From positions 7,889,089 through 7,953,088 of the forward strand of contig NC_134431.1 in the NCBI RefSeq assembly GCF_030867145.1: DNA of 64,000 nt. The letters run 5' to 3'. Shown piece by piece: positions 12,605 to 25,379 of this stretch. Origin of the DNA: Opisthocomus hoazin (lineage: Eukaryota > Chordata > Aves > Opisthocomiformes > Opisthocomidae). Every line of letters begins with the position of its first letter. The first letter of the stretch is position 1. The position numbers and the translations under genes are program-made. The notes below the pieces were generated by a model. It searched no databases. It saw only the letters and a list, made by a program, of their open reading frames with translations, and was not told the DNA's origin.

Positions 12605-14576
12605 CTTTGACCAAGAAGTGCCCCTGCGCACGCTGGGACAGGCAGCACTGCCTTAACTCAAGGTGTAAAAAAGCCCGGAGCCAGCAGTGATGATACTACT
12701 GTCATACAAATTATGAATACGAGGGACCTCATAGCTCTCAGCTTCTGCGCGCAGCTTGGCTAAAGCCACAGGATCCTACTTTTTTATTGGTGCACGGACC
12801 TTGCAAACTCCAGTTAGCAAAGAAAAACCACAGTGACAGTTTTTACACTGTCCACAATATCATTTTAAGGTGATTTGTCATTTAAACTGACAGCTTGAAA
12901 TCTAATCATTTTAAAAAATGAATAAAATATTATGTATTACATTCACAGGCTGCAACCACTGCCAAATTCCTCTGACAATTTTTACAGGATTATAATCACA
13001 TTCTTCTTTTAATGTTTGAGTCTCCTGCTTCTGTGCCAAAGAGACGGGGAAAGTAAATGGCTACTTAAGAACAGCGTATGGCGATCCAAACCAAGACTGA
13101 AAATGGAGCAAAGTCCCACGCTCCCGCTCCTCGGGGGGGGGGATGCTCAGCAAAAGCATCCTTAGGTGTTGGCTGTCACATAGCAGCCAAAACATTTTCA
13201 GACACCAGCGTAATTTGAAAGCAGGTTTTCCCATGAAAAATCATATTTTAAAAAGGAAAAGCATTTTTAATCGTGAGGCGAAGGCGCAGGAGGACAAGTG
13301 TGTTTCTGCCATTGAGCAGCACCCGGCTCTTGCGGGGACCAGCACCAGCGGACACAGCGCGAAGGTCAGCGGGACCCGGAGCAGATGTGAGCGCTGAGCA
13401 CACCGCAGCCCCCTCCCAAAGGCTACACGTCCTCCCTGACCACCGCATTCCCCACCGCCTGTCTGCTCCCTGCCTCGCCTTCTCCTTGAGGTGGAGCAGA
13501 TGAACGGCCCCATCTTTGGTCTTCCCGGTTTGCTCTTCCCACCACAGACGAGCCCTGTCTGAGCAAACTGCCAGCTGGGTCCCCAGCCCAGCTCCTGCAG
13601 GGGCCCGGCTGGGGCTCAGCCTGGGGACAGTCACACAAAACAAGGATTTAGGCGTTTCTTAGTCAGAATCTAATTGGGTTTTTCCCCCAAAAAATGCCTG
13701 GAGCACCACAGTGCTCATTTGTACAAAGAGGACAAACAAAATTGTCTAGAAATGGGAGCAGCACCTTATTCATCCAAATTAATGGGCAAGTTTTACAACA
13801 TGAACACAAGACAAATGTTGGGCTTGGGTTTTTTCCTGCAATGCACTTTTTTTTTTTTTCCAGGACAGTGTTCCTTTATAAAAGCATTCTTCTGCAAGCA
13901 CTTCTCCCGTGAAGCTCCCCCTCCAACAGCTACTGTTACAAATCTGCAATAAAAGACTTATTCAGCAGGGTCTGGCACACAAATAGCACCCAAAGTGGCA
14001 CTGCCAAAGCCTTGCAATTTTATCATGAGCTTCAAAATATTCGGAGAAAGAAAAGATGCTCTTGCTGGGAGCATCAGCTAAGAGAAGCTTCAGCTCTTGG
14101 AGTCGTGAGAACCTCAGATTTCATCGGGGGGAAAATGGAGGAGGAAAAAAGAAAAAAAAAGATGTGTCTAGACACAATTCTGGAGAAAAAACTCTCAAGC
14201 AGGAGCTCAACGTGATCCAGATTTTCAAGGACCGATGGGCAAGCAGAAAGATTCGTTGATGGATTATCACTTGATTTGATCCAGCTCCAGGATTCTGCAG
14301 TGTCTCACTGGTGATTTGTGAATATTTTGGGGGGGGGGGAACCACGCTGTGAACTTCACCCCCTGCAAGCACCCTCCGAACAAACGCTTCGCAAAGGCAG
14401 GGAGAGCGGCCGTCCCCCGCGCCGCGGCTCTCCAGCCAGCGCTCAACCACCCGCGCGGAGCAGAGCCACGGGGGTCCGGCGTGGCTGGAAGCACGGACTT
14501 CACAGCTCAGCTGAACGGGGACGCTCTGCTTGCCTAGACAGGGTAGGTGTCCATCACCCAGCCACTTAAGCCTGTC

Positions 14577-14635
14577 AAAAAAAAAAAAAAAGCAGGAGGT
14601 CTTGCTCTGCTCTCCCTCACCCCCCCCCCCCCCCC
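14577..14635. repeat. Poly-A (15) and poly-C (16) runs close together
   Basis: A 15-A run (14577-14591) and a 16-C run (14620-14635) are separated by 28 bases. An 11-G run lies nearby at 14329-14339. Length is probably variable and error-prone in assembly. Confidence 0.9.
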
Positions 14636-17600
14636 ATCTCCCCACACTTGCCCCTGCGGTCTCTCCCCATCCCTTCGCACATGCCAGACCTTTCCAAGAG
14701 CTTCTGCACCAGCAGAAAGCTGACCACTGTTATTCCGAACCATCAGATCAGCTCTCTCACCAATCTCTAACTTATGTTTGCAAGGGAAATACCAATGGAA
14801 AGCAACCCCCCCGCCAACTCAACCGCGCGGCAAGGCAGGTCCAGCAAAGCCTGGGGGACGAGCAGCTCCTGATGGAGGAGGACAAGTCCCCTGGTTATGG
14901 ATGGAGAGCTTGGCTGTTTCTGGGGAAGAGGGGCTGAGCCCACCAGACAAGTGTGGAACACCTACAGGGTACCTCTGCAGGGACGTACGCACGCGCGCCC
15001 AACGGCAAGCACAGCTCTGCTGGCCTGCTGCTCGCCCCTTCCGTGCCAGAAACAAACCACAGCCAAACCGGGCCCAGCATCCGCGGCACAAGGGAAAAGA
15101 AACATCTCGGCAACGAATAGATTTCAGCTGGAATCTCCCAGGAGACGGGATTGAAATGAAGGGGGGAAGAAATAAATAAACGGAAGAGAAAAGAACCAAC
15201 TTGCCAGTATCAGCCATGCCAACTTCTAAAACCATAAGTCAAGCTCCAAACGCCATGGCACTGGCCCCCAGTCTGGGACACTGGGAAACAGCCAGGCTAA
15301 CACGGGGTGGTGGGAGGAGGGCATCTCCTTACCCCTCTCTGCCCAAGAATTCCCCTTTTCCAGCTTTTCTCAGTAACCACGAAGCTCTGGAGATCTTTTT
15401 TTTTCTTGCAAAAGCAGAGATTTTTCACTGCAGTCCCTGGTTCTGGGTGCTGGGCTTTAATCCAAGTGTCAGATGCCAGGAGATGGTGATGGGCTGCGTG
15501 AGCTGGCTCCCAGTCGAACTCTTTTCCAACCAGCTCTGTTGGGAGCTGGATTTAGGAATCCACGCGATGCATTCGGGAAGCATTTCCCAAAATGCAGAGT
15601 TTAACCCCAAAACTGTATCACACAGCAGCAAGCACAACTCTACAGTACTCTCCGAACACATCCCTACGTACCACGCTCACCAGGCCCAGCTCTAAATCTG
15701 GTTCACCCATCAGTCGCAGAAAACAAATATTCTCCCTGGTTCTCAGTGCAATATTCCCAAGTGGATCTGGAGAACCTACGGAGTCACTAAGCCACAATTA
15801 GAGGTTTATCACAAAAGGTGTTTGCGATGCCTGTCAGCACTGAAGGAGACTCTGTATTTAAGGCACCCTTAACACACGTAGCAGCAGCAGGCCCTTTTTT
15901 TGGCTTTCATAAAAAAAAAGCCAACTTGTTTACTCACCTCAAGTGACTTTTCTTGGTCTCTGCTTTGCAAGAGCATTTTCAGCCTCTAACTTGATTAATG
16001 GCATTTCAAAAAGGCAAAAAGAAAAAGCCATCAGTGAGGTGGTTTAAAAGATACATTTTTATCCGTAGCTCATAACGTGATTACCAGCTAAATCTTGCTT
16101 TTCACCAGAAAAAAAAAAAAATTAGTCGGGTGCAGGACGTGCACATTCACTCCCTCGTTATTGTAGGATTGTTGACATTAGCTTTTATTTTTAGAAAAAC
16201 ATGAAGTGTGGAGGGGAAATGAAACAATACGATACTTCTTTGAGACCATCTCTAACATCAGGAAAATATGCAAAGAAAATACCGTCGTGATCCGCTTGCA
16301 TACCTTCCCACAGAGCGCCGGGCTTCAATTTATAAAATAATAAATACTGTTTCAAAGCACTTGGACTGGCCTAACTTGATTTTATTTTTTTTAAATAACG
16401 TCCGACGACATCACCGTATCCTGAGCCTTTGGGACGGAGAGGACCGAGCGCCACGTGCCTGGGATGCTCGCTGGGACCTGGTTTCCCTCCTGGCCGTCTC
16501 ACCACGGGCGACCCTGGCAGGTCCCATTCCCCACGCTGAAAACGCGGGGCACGCCGGATTGCCGGCTTGATGCCACAGGGAGCGTTCCACACCGCGGGCA
16601 CCGCCGATCGCCCTGATCCTGCAAACAGCTTCACCAAAAGGTTGCTCTACCCAACGCCCCGGGGTTTCTCGCCTTCGCAGCACAGCGTGGTACGCTCGCA
16701 CGCAAGGCTTGCGGGGCCAGACCGTCCCCTCAGTTCCTCAAGAAAACATTTTCAGGCCTACAAGCACAGAGCTGTACCATAACTTAGCAAATGTTGCTAA
16801 AATTAAGTTTAAAATGGAACGAAAAAGCATCTCGACAGCGACGCTCTGGTTCAGCACCTGGTAGCAGCATCACCTGCACTTTGCTGCTGGAAAACAAGTC
16901 CTGAGGGTGAGGTGGCTGTGGCCAGGAGGTGACCGGGGCCGCTCTAGGAGGGGAAAAACATCATTATGGAGGCAAAATCAGCTGTGCTAATACTGAGCGT
17001 GAATTCAGGTGGGTAATTCCACCAGCTGCCAGGTACGGCTCTGCAGAGGTGACCTTTCCCGGTGCTCTCTGGATGGGACACCACGGAGATGTCCAGGCAG
17101 GGAGAGGACTTCTCCAACCACCCACCTTTGGGGCAGAGCTGGCCAAAAAGAGCAGCGGGGGAAGGCAGGGCAGCCAACAGCCGCAGATCCCTGTGCCCAG
17201 CTCCCGCAGGCTCCGAACTCGCCCCTTCCCAAACGCTGATTTCCCCCCGTCCCTTCCAAGCACCACAACGCAACACTGGGGAGCTGGATGGATGCACGGT
17301 CAACACGGAAACACATTTCCCCGTTAACGGCCTCCAGTGGACTTCTTTTTGCACCTCGCAGCAAAGCACCACTGCATGGGAATGCCTCCTTCTTCCAGCA
17401 GACCATTCACTGTCCCACACCTACACAAAATTACGCATATTTGACTTACAATTTCTATTACCCTCCCCCTCCAAAAGCAACCGAAATTCAGCTTCTCGGT
17501 TGCAAAATTAGCAATACTTTGTATCTGCAATTCAGTTCCAAGAACCTCCCTCATCTTTTTTATAGTCACATGGAGAACAACTACGCTGCACATACCATTT

Positions 17601-20600
17601 TTCGCTACATTGAGCTTGAGGAAAATTTAATACTTCCTCCCTGCCCTGTCTTCTTTTTAATGGAAGATGTGATTATTGAAATTAACTCAGAAAATAGTCA
17701 GCATTCACCAATCAGCTCAGCAGTTCGGGTTTTCTTCTTCTGCTGGTTACATGCTAATTATTGCACTGGTGGGATTATTTCCCATTCACATTTGGAATTT
17801 ACAGCACAGTAGGGAATTAATTAAATAAGAAGAAAAATAAAATAAAAAAATCTATGACATTTTAAATTCAGCTTTTTTATATTATGATTTACTTCCGAGT
17901 CTCATGCCTACAGGGACCCGACAAACTCAGCCCCAGCAGCACAGACGCACAAGGCAGCGTTTCTGAGCACTGGAAGGCAGAGCAGCAGTGACATCTCCGG
18001 AGCAGACACTTTGGAAGCCAAAGCCAGCCTTCGGTGCTCATCAGCATCTCTGTTGCTCACAGCATCCTCCGCTGCCGCACACCAACCGTACCCTCTTCCA
18101 CTTGGCCAACGTTTGTAACTAAGCAGGAAAACCTCCCTGCGTGTGGGAAATAAGCCCCTGCTCCCAAGCCCAGGACTCCAGTGAGGAGGTAGAAATGGGG
18201 CTTTGCCTGAGCACAGAGCAGAGGTGGCGATGGCAGATGTGCCCCATCAGCAGCTCCAATTGACTTGGGTGGCTTCACCCTCACCCTAGAAGAGCGAGAG
18301 GGACAGAGCAGCACATATCCATGACACTCACTGGCAAGGGCCAGGTTCCCCAGCTATCAGGTCTACCAGCTAAGCCCAGGTCCCTGATGGAGATCCTCTT
18401 GTGAAGGCACCCAGTGAGAGATCTGCTTGGCTGCTGCTTGGGCACCCTCGGGCTGGAGGAGCCCGGCTCCAGGCTGGATGCCAGGGAGAGCATCGCCGGC
18501 GAAGCAGGATCCCCCTGGGGAAAGCACCAACCTCCTACAGGCTGGCAGGCGGTGGAGCCAGCAACGCTACTTCAAGGCAGAGGGGATGGGCAGTTTGCTG
18601 TGATCCAGGTCAGCAAGAAGAGGACACCAGCAAAACCAGGAAAGCATGGAGCAACAAACAGAGCTTGGGAAAGGGTTAGGTCCAGGTGGACACAGCAGTC
18701 ACTATTCACCAGAGAGGGTTTTTGCACAGTTAACCTCCAGTGAGCTGGCTCCAAAGACGCCTTGTCCACAGCACCTTCATTTCTAGTGCTGTGACTGCTA
18801 GGGCCAAATTTCCAGCCTTCAGAAACGGTGCTGGCATGTGGCAGAGCAAACATGGCTCAGCACCATGCACCTGGGCTGGGTGAGCCGGACACCTCCATGC
18901 CACCGAGACAGACATCAACGACGGAAGGAAAAAAGCTAAAAGCAAAGGACCTGCAAACCTGCATTGGTTGCTACATCACCCTCGGTCTCCGTCCTTCCTG
19001 CCCGCAAAGCAAGGTGGAAATGGCAGACACTGGAGCAGCGAGCGCAGGCTGCCGTTTACCACCCGCGCTGCGCTTCACGCTGCACACACGGCCGGAGGAG
19101 CAGAGCCTCACGGGTGGATTAGGGTCTCAGTGGAATAGTCACACTCAGCTGCTTGCTCCGAGTCCAGACCACAAGCCTGCTTCCCCTCTGCTACCCCGGC
19201 TGAGGGGCTTTGTGTCCAGACTGCTGGTTTTAAATTAGCTCTGCCTCTATAAAACAGAGACATTCCCCTTATCTTCAATATTTTCTGACATGGAAATGAT
19301 TCCTAGCGAAGAAAGAGCAGGATACATTTCAGAAGAGGAGCCTGGTTTTACATCCCACTTAAACCAAAGCACAACACACAACAGGCTCACACAACCTCCT
19401 GCACGCGTTTCAGGCTTGTTTCTAATGACCACCCTACAACCAGGAGCCTTTGGGAGAGCAAATTAATCTTCATGCAAAGACTAAACACATGCATTTTGCC
19501 AGGACTGTGAGAAACCACACGTCAAGAAGCCCCACTGGCGTCACATCCAACCCATTAAGGTCTCCAAAGCCACCGAGCACCATGCTAGAGGCACTGGTTT
19601 AGAGGTGACCACCTCGACAAAGTTGACCAGAGCCAGAAGGCACAACAGGCTGCAAGAGAAAGCCCGACACATCAGCTAGCATCAGAGGCTGAAATGGTCC
19701 TTGAGCTATTGGTGCCCCAAGGCAGGACCTGGAGCCACCAGGAAGGTCTCTGGCCATTGAGGCCTGTTCTCTGCACAGTCATGAGGAGCCAGCAATATGG
19801 TTTGATCCTTAAGTTCATTAAATACGCTACACATCAAAAGGCATCCAAGACAACCTTGTTCAAACGTCCTCTTACACAAAGTATACTCCAAGTACGCTAT
19901 AGCAAGGACCCTTGCTACTCCTACGCTGAGCAGATCTGGAGATAAAGAGCTACAGGATCAAGTATCTAAGACCTCAAGCCTGATTTTGGTCCTCTTAAAC
20001 TGAAGTCTTTCTTTTTACCATTTTAAGAGCAGACAAGAAGCTTCAATCCCTCTTTGAAGACAAACAGATGCTGACTGATTCCTGATTATCTGGGGGAGAC
20101 AGAAGAACGAGCTCCATCAGACAGCAGGGCACAAGCTTTTGGCAGTAACCGCACTCTCCATCTGTGGGACTACCCCACCTCTGGACTCACTTTCCAGAGG
20201 GACACCGGCAACACCATGGCTGGGGCTGTGGGGCAGGACAGCGAACCACCAGCATGCCCATTCTATTAATATTTGCTGTATTCCGGGAGTTTTGTTTTTA
20301 CATTGATTTAGGCAGTTGACCCCACTGCTGACCTGAACTCCTCCAGAGAACACAAAATATCCCCTCAGCTTTCTGATGAGCACCCAAATACAAAGAAAAA
20401 AGTGTCACAGCTTCTGATTTACAGCACCGCAAGCGTAGAGCACGAGTCCATAGGAGATGCCCAGACTTCCAGACGGAAAGCGAGACCGACAGGACTGATC
20501 GCACCCGACTGTTCCTGTGTGTCTCTGCACCACTGGGGAAAAAAGCACTGGATGTGCTTAAAAAGAAACAAAGCAGGGAAAAAATAAAATTACTCCCCAT

Positions 20601-21786
20601 TCAAGTATTTGTGCAATCCTGGTACAACACCTTAGGGAAAGAAATATTTTCTTGACCTATTTCCAAATGAGAAGTTTTTATAAGTTCCAGGAACACCTCT
20701 TTATTTATCGAAGTGCGAGAGCAGAGCACGCACGAGCATCCCGCACGCCAAGCCAGGCTCCAGGAGCGACGAGCTCCCTTCTTACCCTTCTCATGGGAGC
20801 AAACGGATTCCCTTTACACCAGCAGGACACAAAAGTCAGCCTGAAAACACCACCGAGACACTCACTCAGGGGAGGAAGAGCTAAGAGATACCGACGCAAG
20901 CGGCAGAGCGCCGGCTCTCCTCGCTGGGAGCCCCTCTCAGCTGGTCCATCTGCCTCTTGCCTCTGTGAATTCTCGAGTGCTGGCTACTGAAACCCGTCCC
21001 ACCCAGGCGCTGCCAGGGACACTGCCAGCCAAACGCCGGGGCTCACTCCCCACCCTGTTTCTGACGTGGCTCTCTCAAGCATCTCTCTATTAAAAGAAAA
21101 AAAAAAACCCAAAAAGCTTTTCCCCTTCCCCCTGAGCAGCCCAGCGGCACGGAGGGCAGGGAAGCCCCATCACCCAGACTGAATTATCTCAGCGTTACTG
21201 GGCAGGAGCGCTTGGGTGGAGCTATAATGGAAACTTTTGCAACCTTAACACCATGCTATTTTATTTCAATTTCTCCCCCCGCCCCAAGCAAGTGCTGAAA
21301 CACACAGCGGGCCTGGCTGGAGCGGTGAGGGCAGCGCTCGCCTTCGGCGGGAGGAACACGACAAAAGCCACCTCTGCCACTGAACGCAGAGTTTAGGAGG
21401 CTCATTCTGCATTTTTTCTATTTCTTCAAAAATAATCCAGTAGGAATAAGGAGTGGAGAGCATGCAGACAAAAGGGGAGTTCAGACAAATGTCCCCTTAT
21501 CGCGCATGCAGAGAAAGGAGAGGGCACCCTCACACCGCATCCCTCTGACAGGGGAAAGAGAAACCACGCAGCCCTCGAAACGCATCCGAACGTCCCCAGG
21601 CAGAGATGAGCCACGGCTGCGACTGCATCCGCCGACACCCCAGCCGCTTCGGCTCTGCTCCTGTGCCATGTGTCATCACCAGCTCCTCCAGCTCCACCGC
21701 AGCCCTCCTCCGACCAGCGCTGCTCAGCGACTTCACGCAAGCTCTCTCCGTTTGCATTTTAAGCATTGTTATTTAGAACATTTGTC

Positions 21787-21807
21787 GGGGGGGGGGGGGG
21801 GGGGGGG
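21787..21807. repeat. 21-base poly-G run
   Basis: An uninterrupted run of 21 G residues. A run of this length can form a G-quadruplex by itself and is difficult for short-read assembly, so its true length is uncertain. Confidence 0.95.
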
Positions 21808-24286
21808 AAGAGAAAAAACAAACAAACAAAGGGAGAAGCACAAGACTTTTTTTTTTTTCCCCTTTTTAATTAGAAACATCACCCCTTTCCTACTAAGCAG
21901 AGCAGAAAAGCCATCACAGCTGCTGCAGACCTTCACCGCGACGACCCGATACAGAACACCAGCAAGCAGGACCTTCTCCAAATCAGCCTCCGCAGCAGGA
22001 CTGGGCTCCTTCCACCCAGAGCAGGTGCCTAAGTTTCAAACAGAATCACCCTGGGCTCCTGCTCCGTTACTGCAAAGAGCGAGGCACCTCGGGGGGATCC
22101 TCAGAGCCCGCGCAGGACGAATCCGCCTTAGGACGATCAGGGTGGGGGGAACCGGGACGTGGCTTTGGGGCTCTCCCAAGCAAACCCCCCCAATTTCAGG
22201 GCCACACCAGCTCCCTGCAAGAACAAGGGGGACAATAACTTACACTGACCGTGAGCAAACCGAGGACCTCTCCACGGAATGGATCTCCCTCGTGCTTTGT
22301 GACATGCACATCAGGTGGAAAAGGCAGAAAGAACAAAAAAACCCAAACCAGGAGCTGGAGAGCAAGGGCCCGGCTGCAGCAAAGCGAGCAACAAGAAGCC
22401 AGCCCCCACGGGCCGAGCGGGACGCTGGCGTGGGGGGAGACGTCCGCTCCCATCTTCTGCCTTTTGTTTGCACAGATTTCCACAGACCCTCAATTATTTG
22501 TTTCCTCTCCCAACAGTTTTCTGGGGGAGCTAACGCCCTGCCTGCGCCCCCGGCAGGGATGAACACAAGCGCGTCTCCCAGGGCTCAGCACCGCCCAAGA
22601 CAGGGCTCCGCATTCGGAGGTGGCAAGCGATGCACCCACATGACAGCGGGCTCCTCGCACCCCTCACCCGGGGGACCACGCCACGACCATGCCCTGTGAC
22701 AACGCTGCTGCCAGACCCGTCCCACTGCACGACCAGGGGAAGGCTCGAGAAGCGGCGGCCGCGGACCCGCGTCCCCGGGTTGGACTGGAAACCCAAGTTG
22801 TAGGTAATCCCAGGAGCTACGAGACGAGCTGCTTTGACTTAGTAACACCATAGTAACCGAGCCGGGTGATCAAGCTTGCAAACACAACAGCACCACATTT
22901 CTGGAAGGGAGGAAGAGGAGATCTAAATAGAAGGAAAACCTTCCCGCGGAGCGAGGGGACACATTCGCTGCTGTCTAAACCTCCCCGCAGATGGCTCTCG
23001 CCACCGGCCCGCCTCACCTGCTCCGGGCCGGCAGCGCTGCCGGCATCGGTCCTCGCCTTTCCCCGACAGAAGCCAGCAGCTTCCACAGGGCCGGTTTTGC
23101 TTGGCTTTGCAACAAGGGTTTTATCGGTAGAGATGTGCTCCTGTGAGCAACTTTGGGGCTTGAAGTTACTACGGCTTTCTTACAGCAGCAAAAACTGCAG
23201 AGGCTGAGCCCCGTCAGAAAAACCCGTGCTAAACCCCAACCCATCGATAACGTAATTAACACAAGCTACAGATTAGGCTGTATCTGAGGCAAAACGCGAT
23301 CCGAGAGCCCCCATCTTCCCCACCCCCAAAGGTGGGTCAGGGCTCCAAAACTGCGCGGGCATCCGCGTGCCGTGAGTTACTGGGATGAACGGAGAGGAAA
23401 CAATGAACAGACTGGAACAGTCTGCTCCCTCTTCCCAGCCGCGCAGCCCGAGCTGTAAAACACACCGAGGTCACGGACCCAGCCTAGTTAATAGAAGTTA
23501 TCATTAAACTGCTGTTTTCTTCTACATTAAATAAAATGCTTCTAATCTTCTGGGGTTTGTTTTGTTTTTCTCTCCTCCTCATCTTTTAAAGAGAAATTAG
23601 TTCAGAATGAGCTGTTCCAGATAATGAACGAAACTTGTGGCTTCCTACCCATGGAGAATCGTTCCTCAGGACACCGCGATCCTCTTTGGGGGCTGCAGCT
23701 GGAGGAGGAGGTCAGGGAGCAGAGCGGCGAAACCCCCTCTGCCCGGCCAGAGGGAAAAGCCCCTTAAGGGGGCAGAAATGGGAAAACCCAGCTCCAAAAG
23801 GGCTTTTTTCCATGGTTTTTTTTTTCCAGGCATATTGGTCAGCCTAACGAGATGCATCACCTACACCACCCTCCTCTCTCCCAACAGCTCCCCACCCCGA
23901 ACAGAAGCGCACCCCTTGGAAACACCTTCTTGCTGAAGCTTTTTTAGGGCGTGGACCAAGTGTGCCCCGAACCCACGGACAGACCTGAAAGCCCCAAGCA
24001 CCCCGCGGTCACCTCTCTGACGCGCCAGCCGCCCAAGCAGCAGCGATGCCCCGAGCAGTGCGTGCCCACTCACCGCCATGGACCCGCATCCCCCCCGACC
24101 GAAACGTCGAGGTCTCGGCCCGCTGGCACCCGGCCACACGCCCGGCTGCCGCCGCGGGAGCCCTGACCGGGAGCTGCCACGGCACGGGCAGGACTTTACC
24201 CCGGCAGCACGGGTCTGTGAGGTCGAACCACCGGCCCGAGGCAGGCAAAGCGAGCACCGGAGGGGAAACCAGCCCGGGGCGAGCCG

Positions 24287-24372
24287 GGGTTCAGCCCCCG
24301 CTCCGCCACAGACTGCCTGCGTGGCCTCGGGCACGTCCCTTAGCCGCGGCTCGGTTTTCCTACCTGCGTGCG
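24287..24372 (+). mobile_element. MIR/CORE-SINE-like remnant inside the CpG island
   Basis: The string runs GGTTCAGCCCC..GCTCCGCCAC, then CTGCGTGGCCTCGGGCA, then CGTCCCTTAGCC, and ends GGTTTTCCTACCTG. This follows the MIR consensus order (GGTTCGAATCCC, GCTCTGCCACT, CTGTGTGACCTTGGGCAAGT, ACTTAACC, CAGTTTCCTCATCTG) with CpG-rich substitutions and one short deletion. I judge this as real similarity from memory; no alignment was run. It lies about 570 bases into the inferred first intron. Confidence 0.6.
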
Positions 24373-24941
24373 AAGGGAGCTGCCGTCTGCTCGCTCCCCG
24401 GTCTGTCCCAAGGCCGGGCACGGCGAGCCCGGCACCGCCGCACCCCCAGCAGCCACGACACCACCCCACCCGTGACCAAACCCCCCACCCCCGGCTGCGA
24501 CACGCGTGGGGCCGGCCGCCCTCAGGCCCCGCAGCAAGAGGGCTGCGAAAAAAAGACTTTTCTCCCTCTACAGACTCAGACTGAAGGAGAAAAAAAACCC
24601 AGACCCCGCGGGGGAGGCAGCGGGGAGCGGGCAGCCCCTCGCAGAGCTCCCGCCGCGGCCGGGCCGGCCGATTTTTAACCTGCTTTAATGTCAATTTTAA
24701 TTGCTGGCGGCACAGGGCAGCGCAGCCCCCCGCGGCAAGGCCGGGCGGGACCCACGCGTGCCCCGACCCGCGGGTGGGCGCCCGGCAGGGCGGGGGAGGA
24801 GCGGGGGAGCGCCTGGCCCCCGTCCCGGCCCCCCCCGCCCCGCACCTGCCCGGGGTCCGGGGGGCTGCGGGCGCGGCGGGACGCGGCGGGACGCGGCAGG
24901 GCGGGCGGGGCGGGGGGGTGGGCGCGGGAGCCGGCACTCAC

Positions 24942-25140
24942 CCGCGGCAGGTCCCCGGGCCGCCGTGACGGCTCGGCTCGGCGCGGTCCGGCGGAGGCCC
25001 CGGCCCCGGCGGCGAGCGCGGGGCGGGCGGGGCGGGCGGCGCAGCGGGGCGGCCGGGCGGGCGCCGCCGAGCCCAGGCATCGGCGGGGGGGAGAGCGGGG
25101 CGGGCGGGCGCGACACACACCGGCATCAGCCGGGCTCCAT
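24942..25140 (-). other. Inferred first (untranslated) exon of the minus-strand gene
   Basis: On the minus strand the sequence CCGCGG|GTGAGTG forms a near-perfect donor with its GT at 24941-24940. The upstream side is CpG island with GC boxes and a CRE at 25170-25177. The right edge is only an estimate because no initiator is obvious. No ATG with a long frame precedes the donor, which agrees with a 5'-untranslated exon. ZHX3 genes carry their coding sequence mostly in one large downstream exon, which would lie left of this window. Confidence 0.45.
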
Positions 25141-25169
25141 CGCCTGGGCCGGGCGGGGGCGGGGCGGGG

Positions 25170-25177
25170 TGACGTCA
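25170..25177. promoter_or_regulatory. Full CRE palindrome (TGACGTCA)
   Basis: A perfect 8-base CREB/ATF site directly beside GC boxes, placed just upstream of the inferred minus-strand start. The site is plain in the sequence; its use is inferred. Confidence 0.7.
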
Positions 25178-25309
25178 CCGGGCGCGGGCGGCGCGTGCGC
25201 GCGGGGCCTTGGGTTCGGGGCGGGAGGGGCTCGCGGTGCGGGGCCGGAGGGGGTTCACGCTGCTGGGCTGTGGGCACCGCGGGGCTCACCCGGCGCGGAG
25301 GGGTTCTGC

Positions 25310-25323
25310 GGGGGGGGGGGGGG
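25310..25323. repeat. 14-base poly-G run at the CpG-island edge
   Basis: An uninterrupted G run between the CpG island and the CR1 element. Length is uncertain in assembly. Confidence 0.9.
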
Positions 25324-25379
25324 TGGAGCAGGACACCCGCACGCCGCGCGCGGGTCGGGGTGGAGCGGAGCAGCGGCTA

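Larger units (their letters stand above)
7170..24000. other. Long non-coding stretch, inferred first intron(s) of the minus-strand gene
   Basis: No coding exon could be supported. AT-rich parts (for example 12.8-13.0, 16.0-16.4 and 17.8-17.9 kb) alternate with short CpG-rich patches near 13.3, 14.4 and 16.4-16.7 kb. Homopolymer runs are common: a 29-A run near 12.59 kb, a 16-C run near 14.63 kb and a 21-G run near 21.80 kb. A minus-strand GTGAGT donor-like site sits at about 7925, after an open stretch on that strand, but no convincing matching acceptor was found. The assignment to an intron of ZHX3 is inference. Confidence 0.4.
24000..25350. promoter_or_regulatory. CpG island, inferred promoter of the minus-strand gene (ZHX3 by synteny)
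   Basis: CpG is dense throughout, with repeated GC boxes such as GGGGCGGGG at 25161-25169, a perfect CRE palindrome TGACGTCA at 25170-25177, and an NRF1-like GCGTGCGCGC tract near 25192-25201. On the minus strand these lie just upstream of a strong splice donor at 24942/24941, so transcription most likely starts between about 25140 and 24990 and runs leftward. The TATA-less, GC-box plus CRE layout suits a housekeeping-type promoter. The gene name rests only on conserved order next to LPIN3. A divergent plus-strand start feeding LPIN3 is also possible. Confidence 0.7.

Noticed and set aside
23761-23777. CTCF-like core (TTAAGGGGGCAG) in the left intron
   Set aside because: Three mismatches in the first half of the consensus, so too weak to list as a feature.
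23861-24937. 358-codon minus-strand frame in the CpG island
   Set aside because: Pro/Arg/Ala/Gly-rich composition typical of GC-biased non-coding DNA, with no domain. The region fits promoter and first intron.
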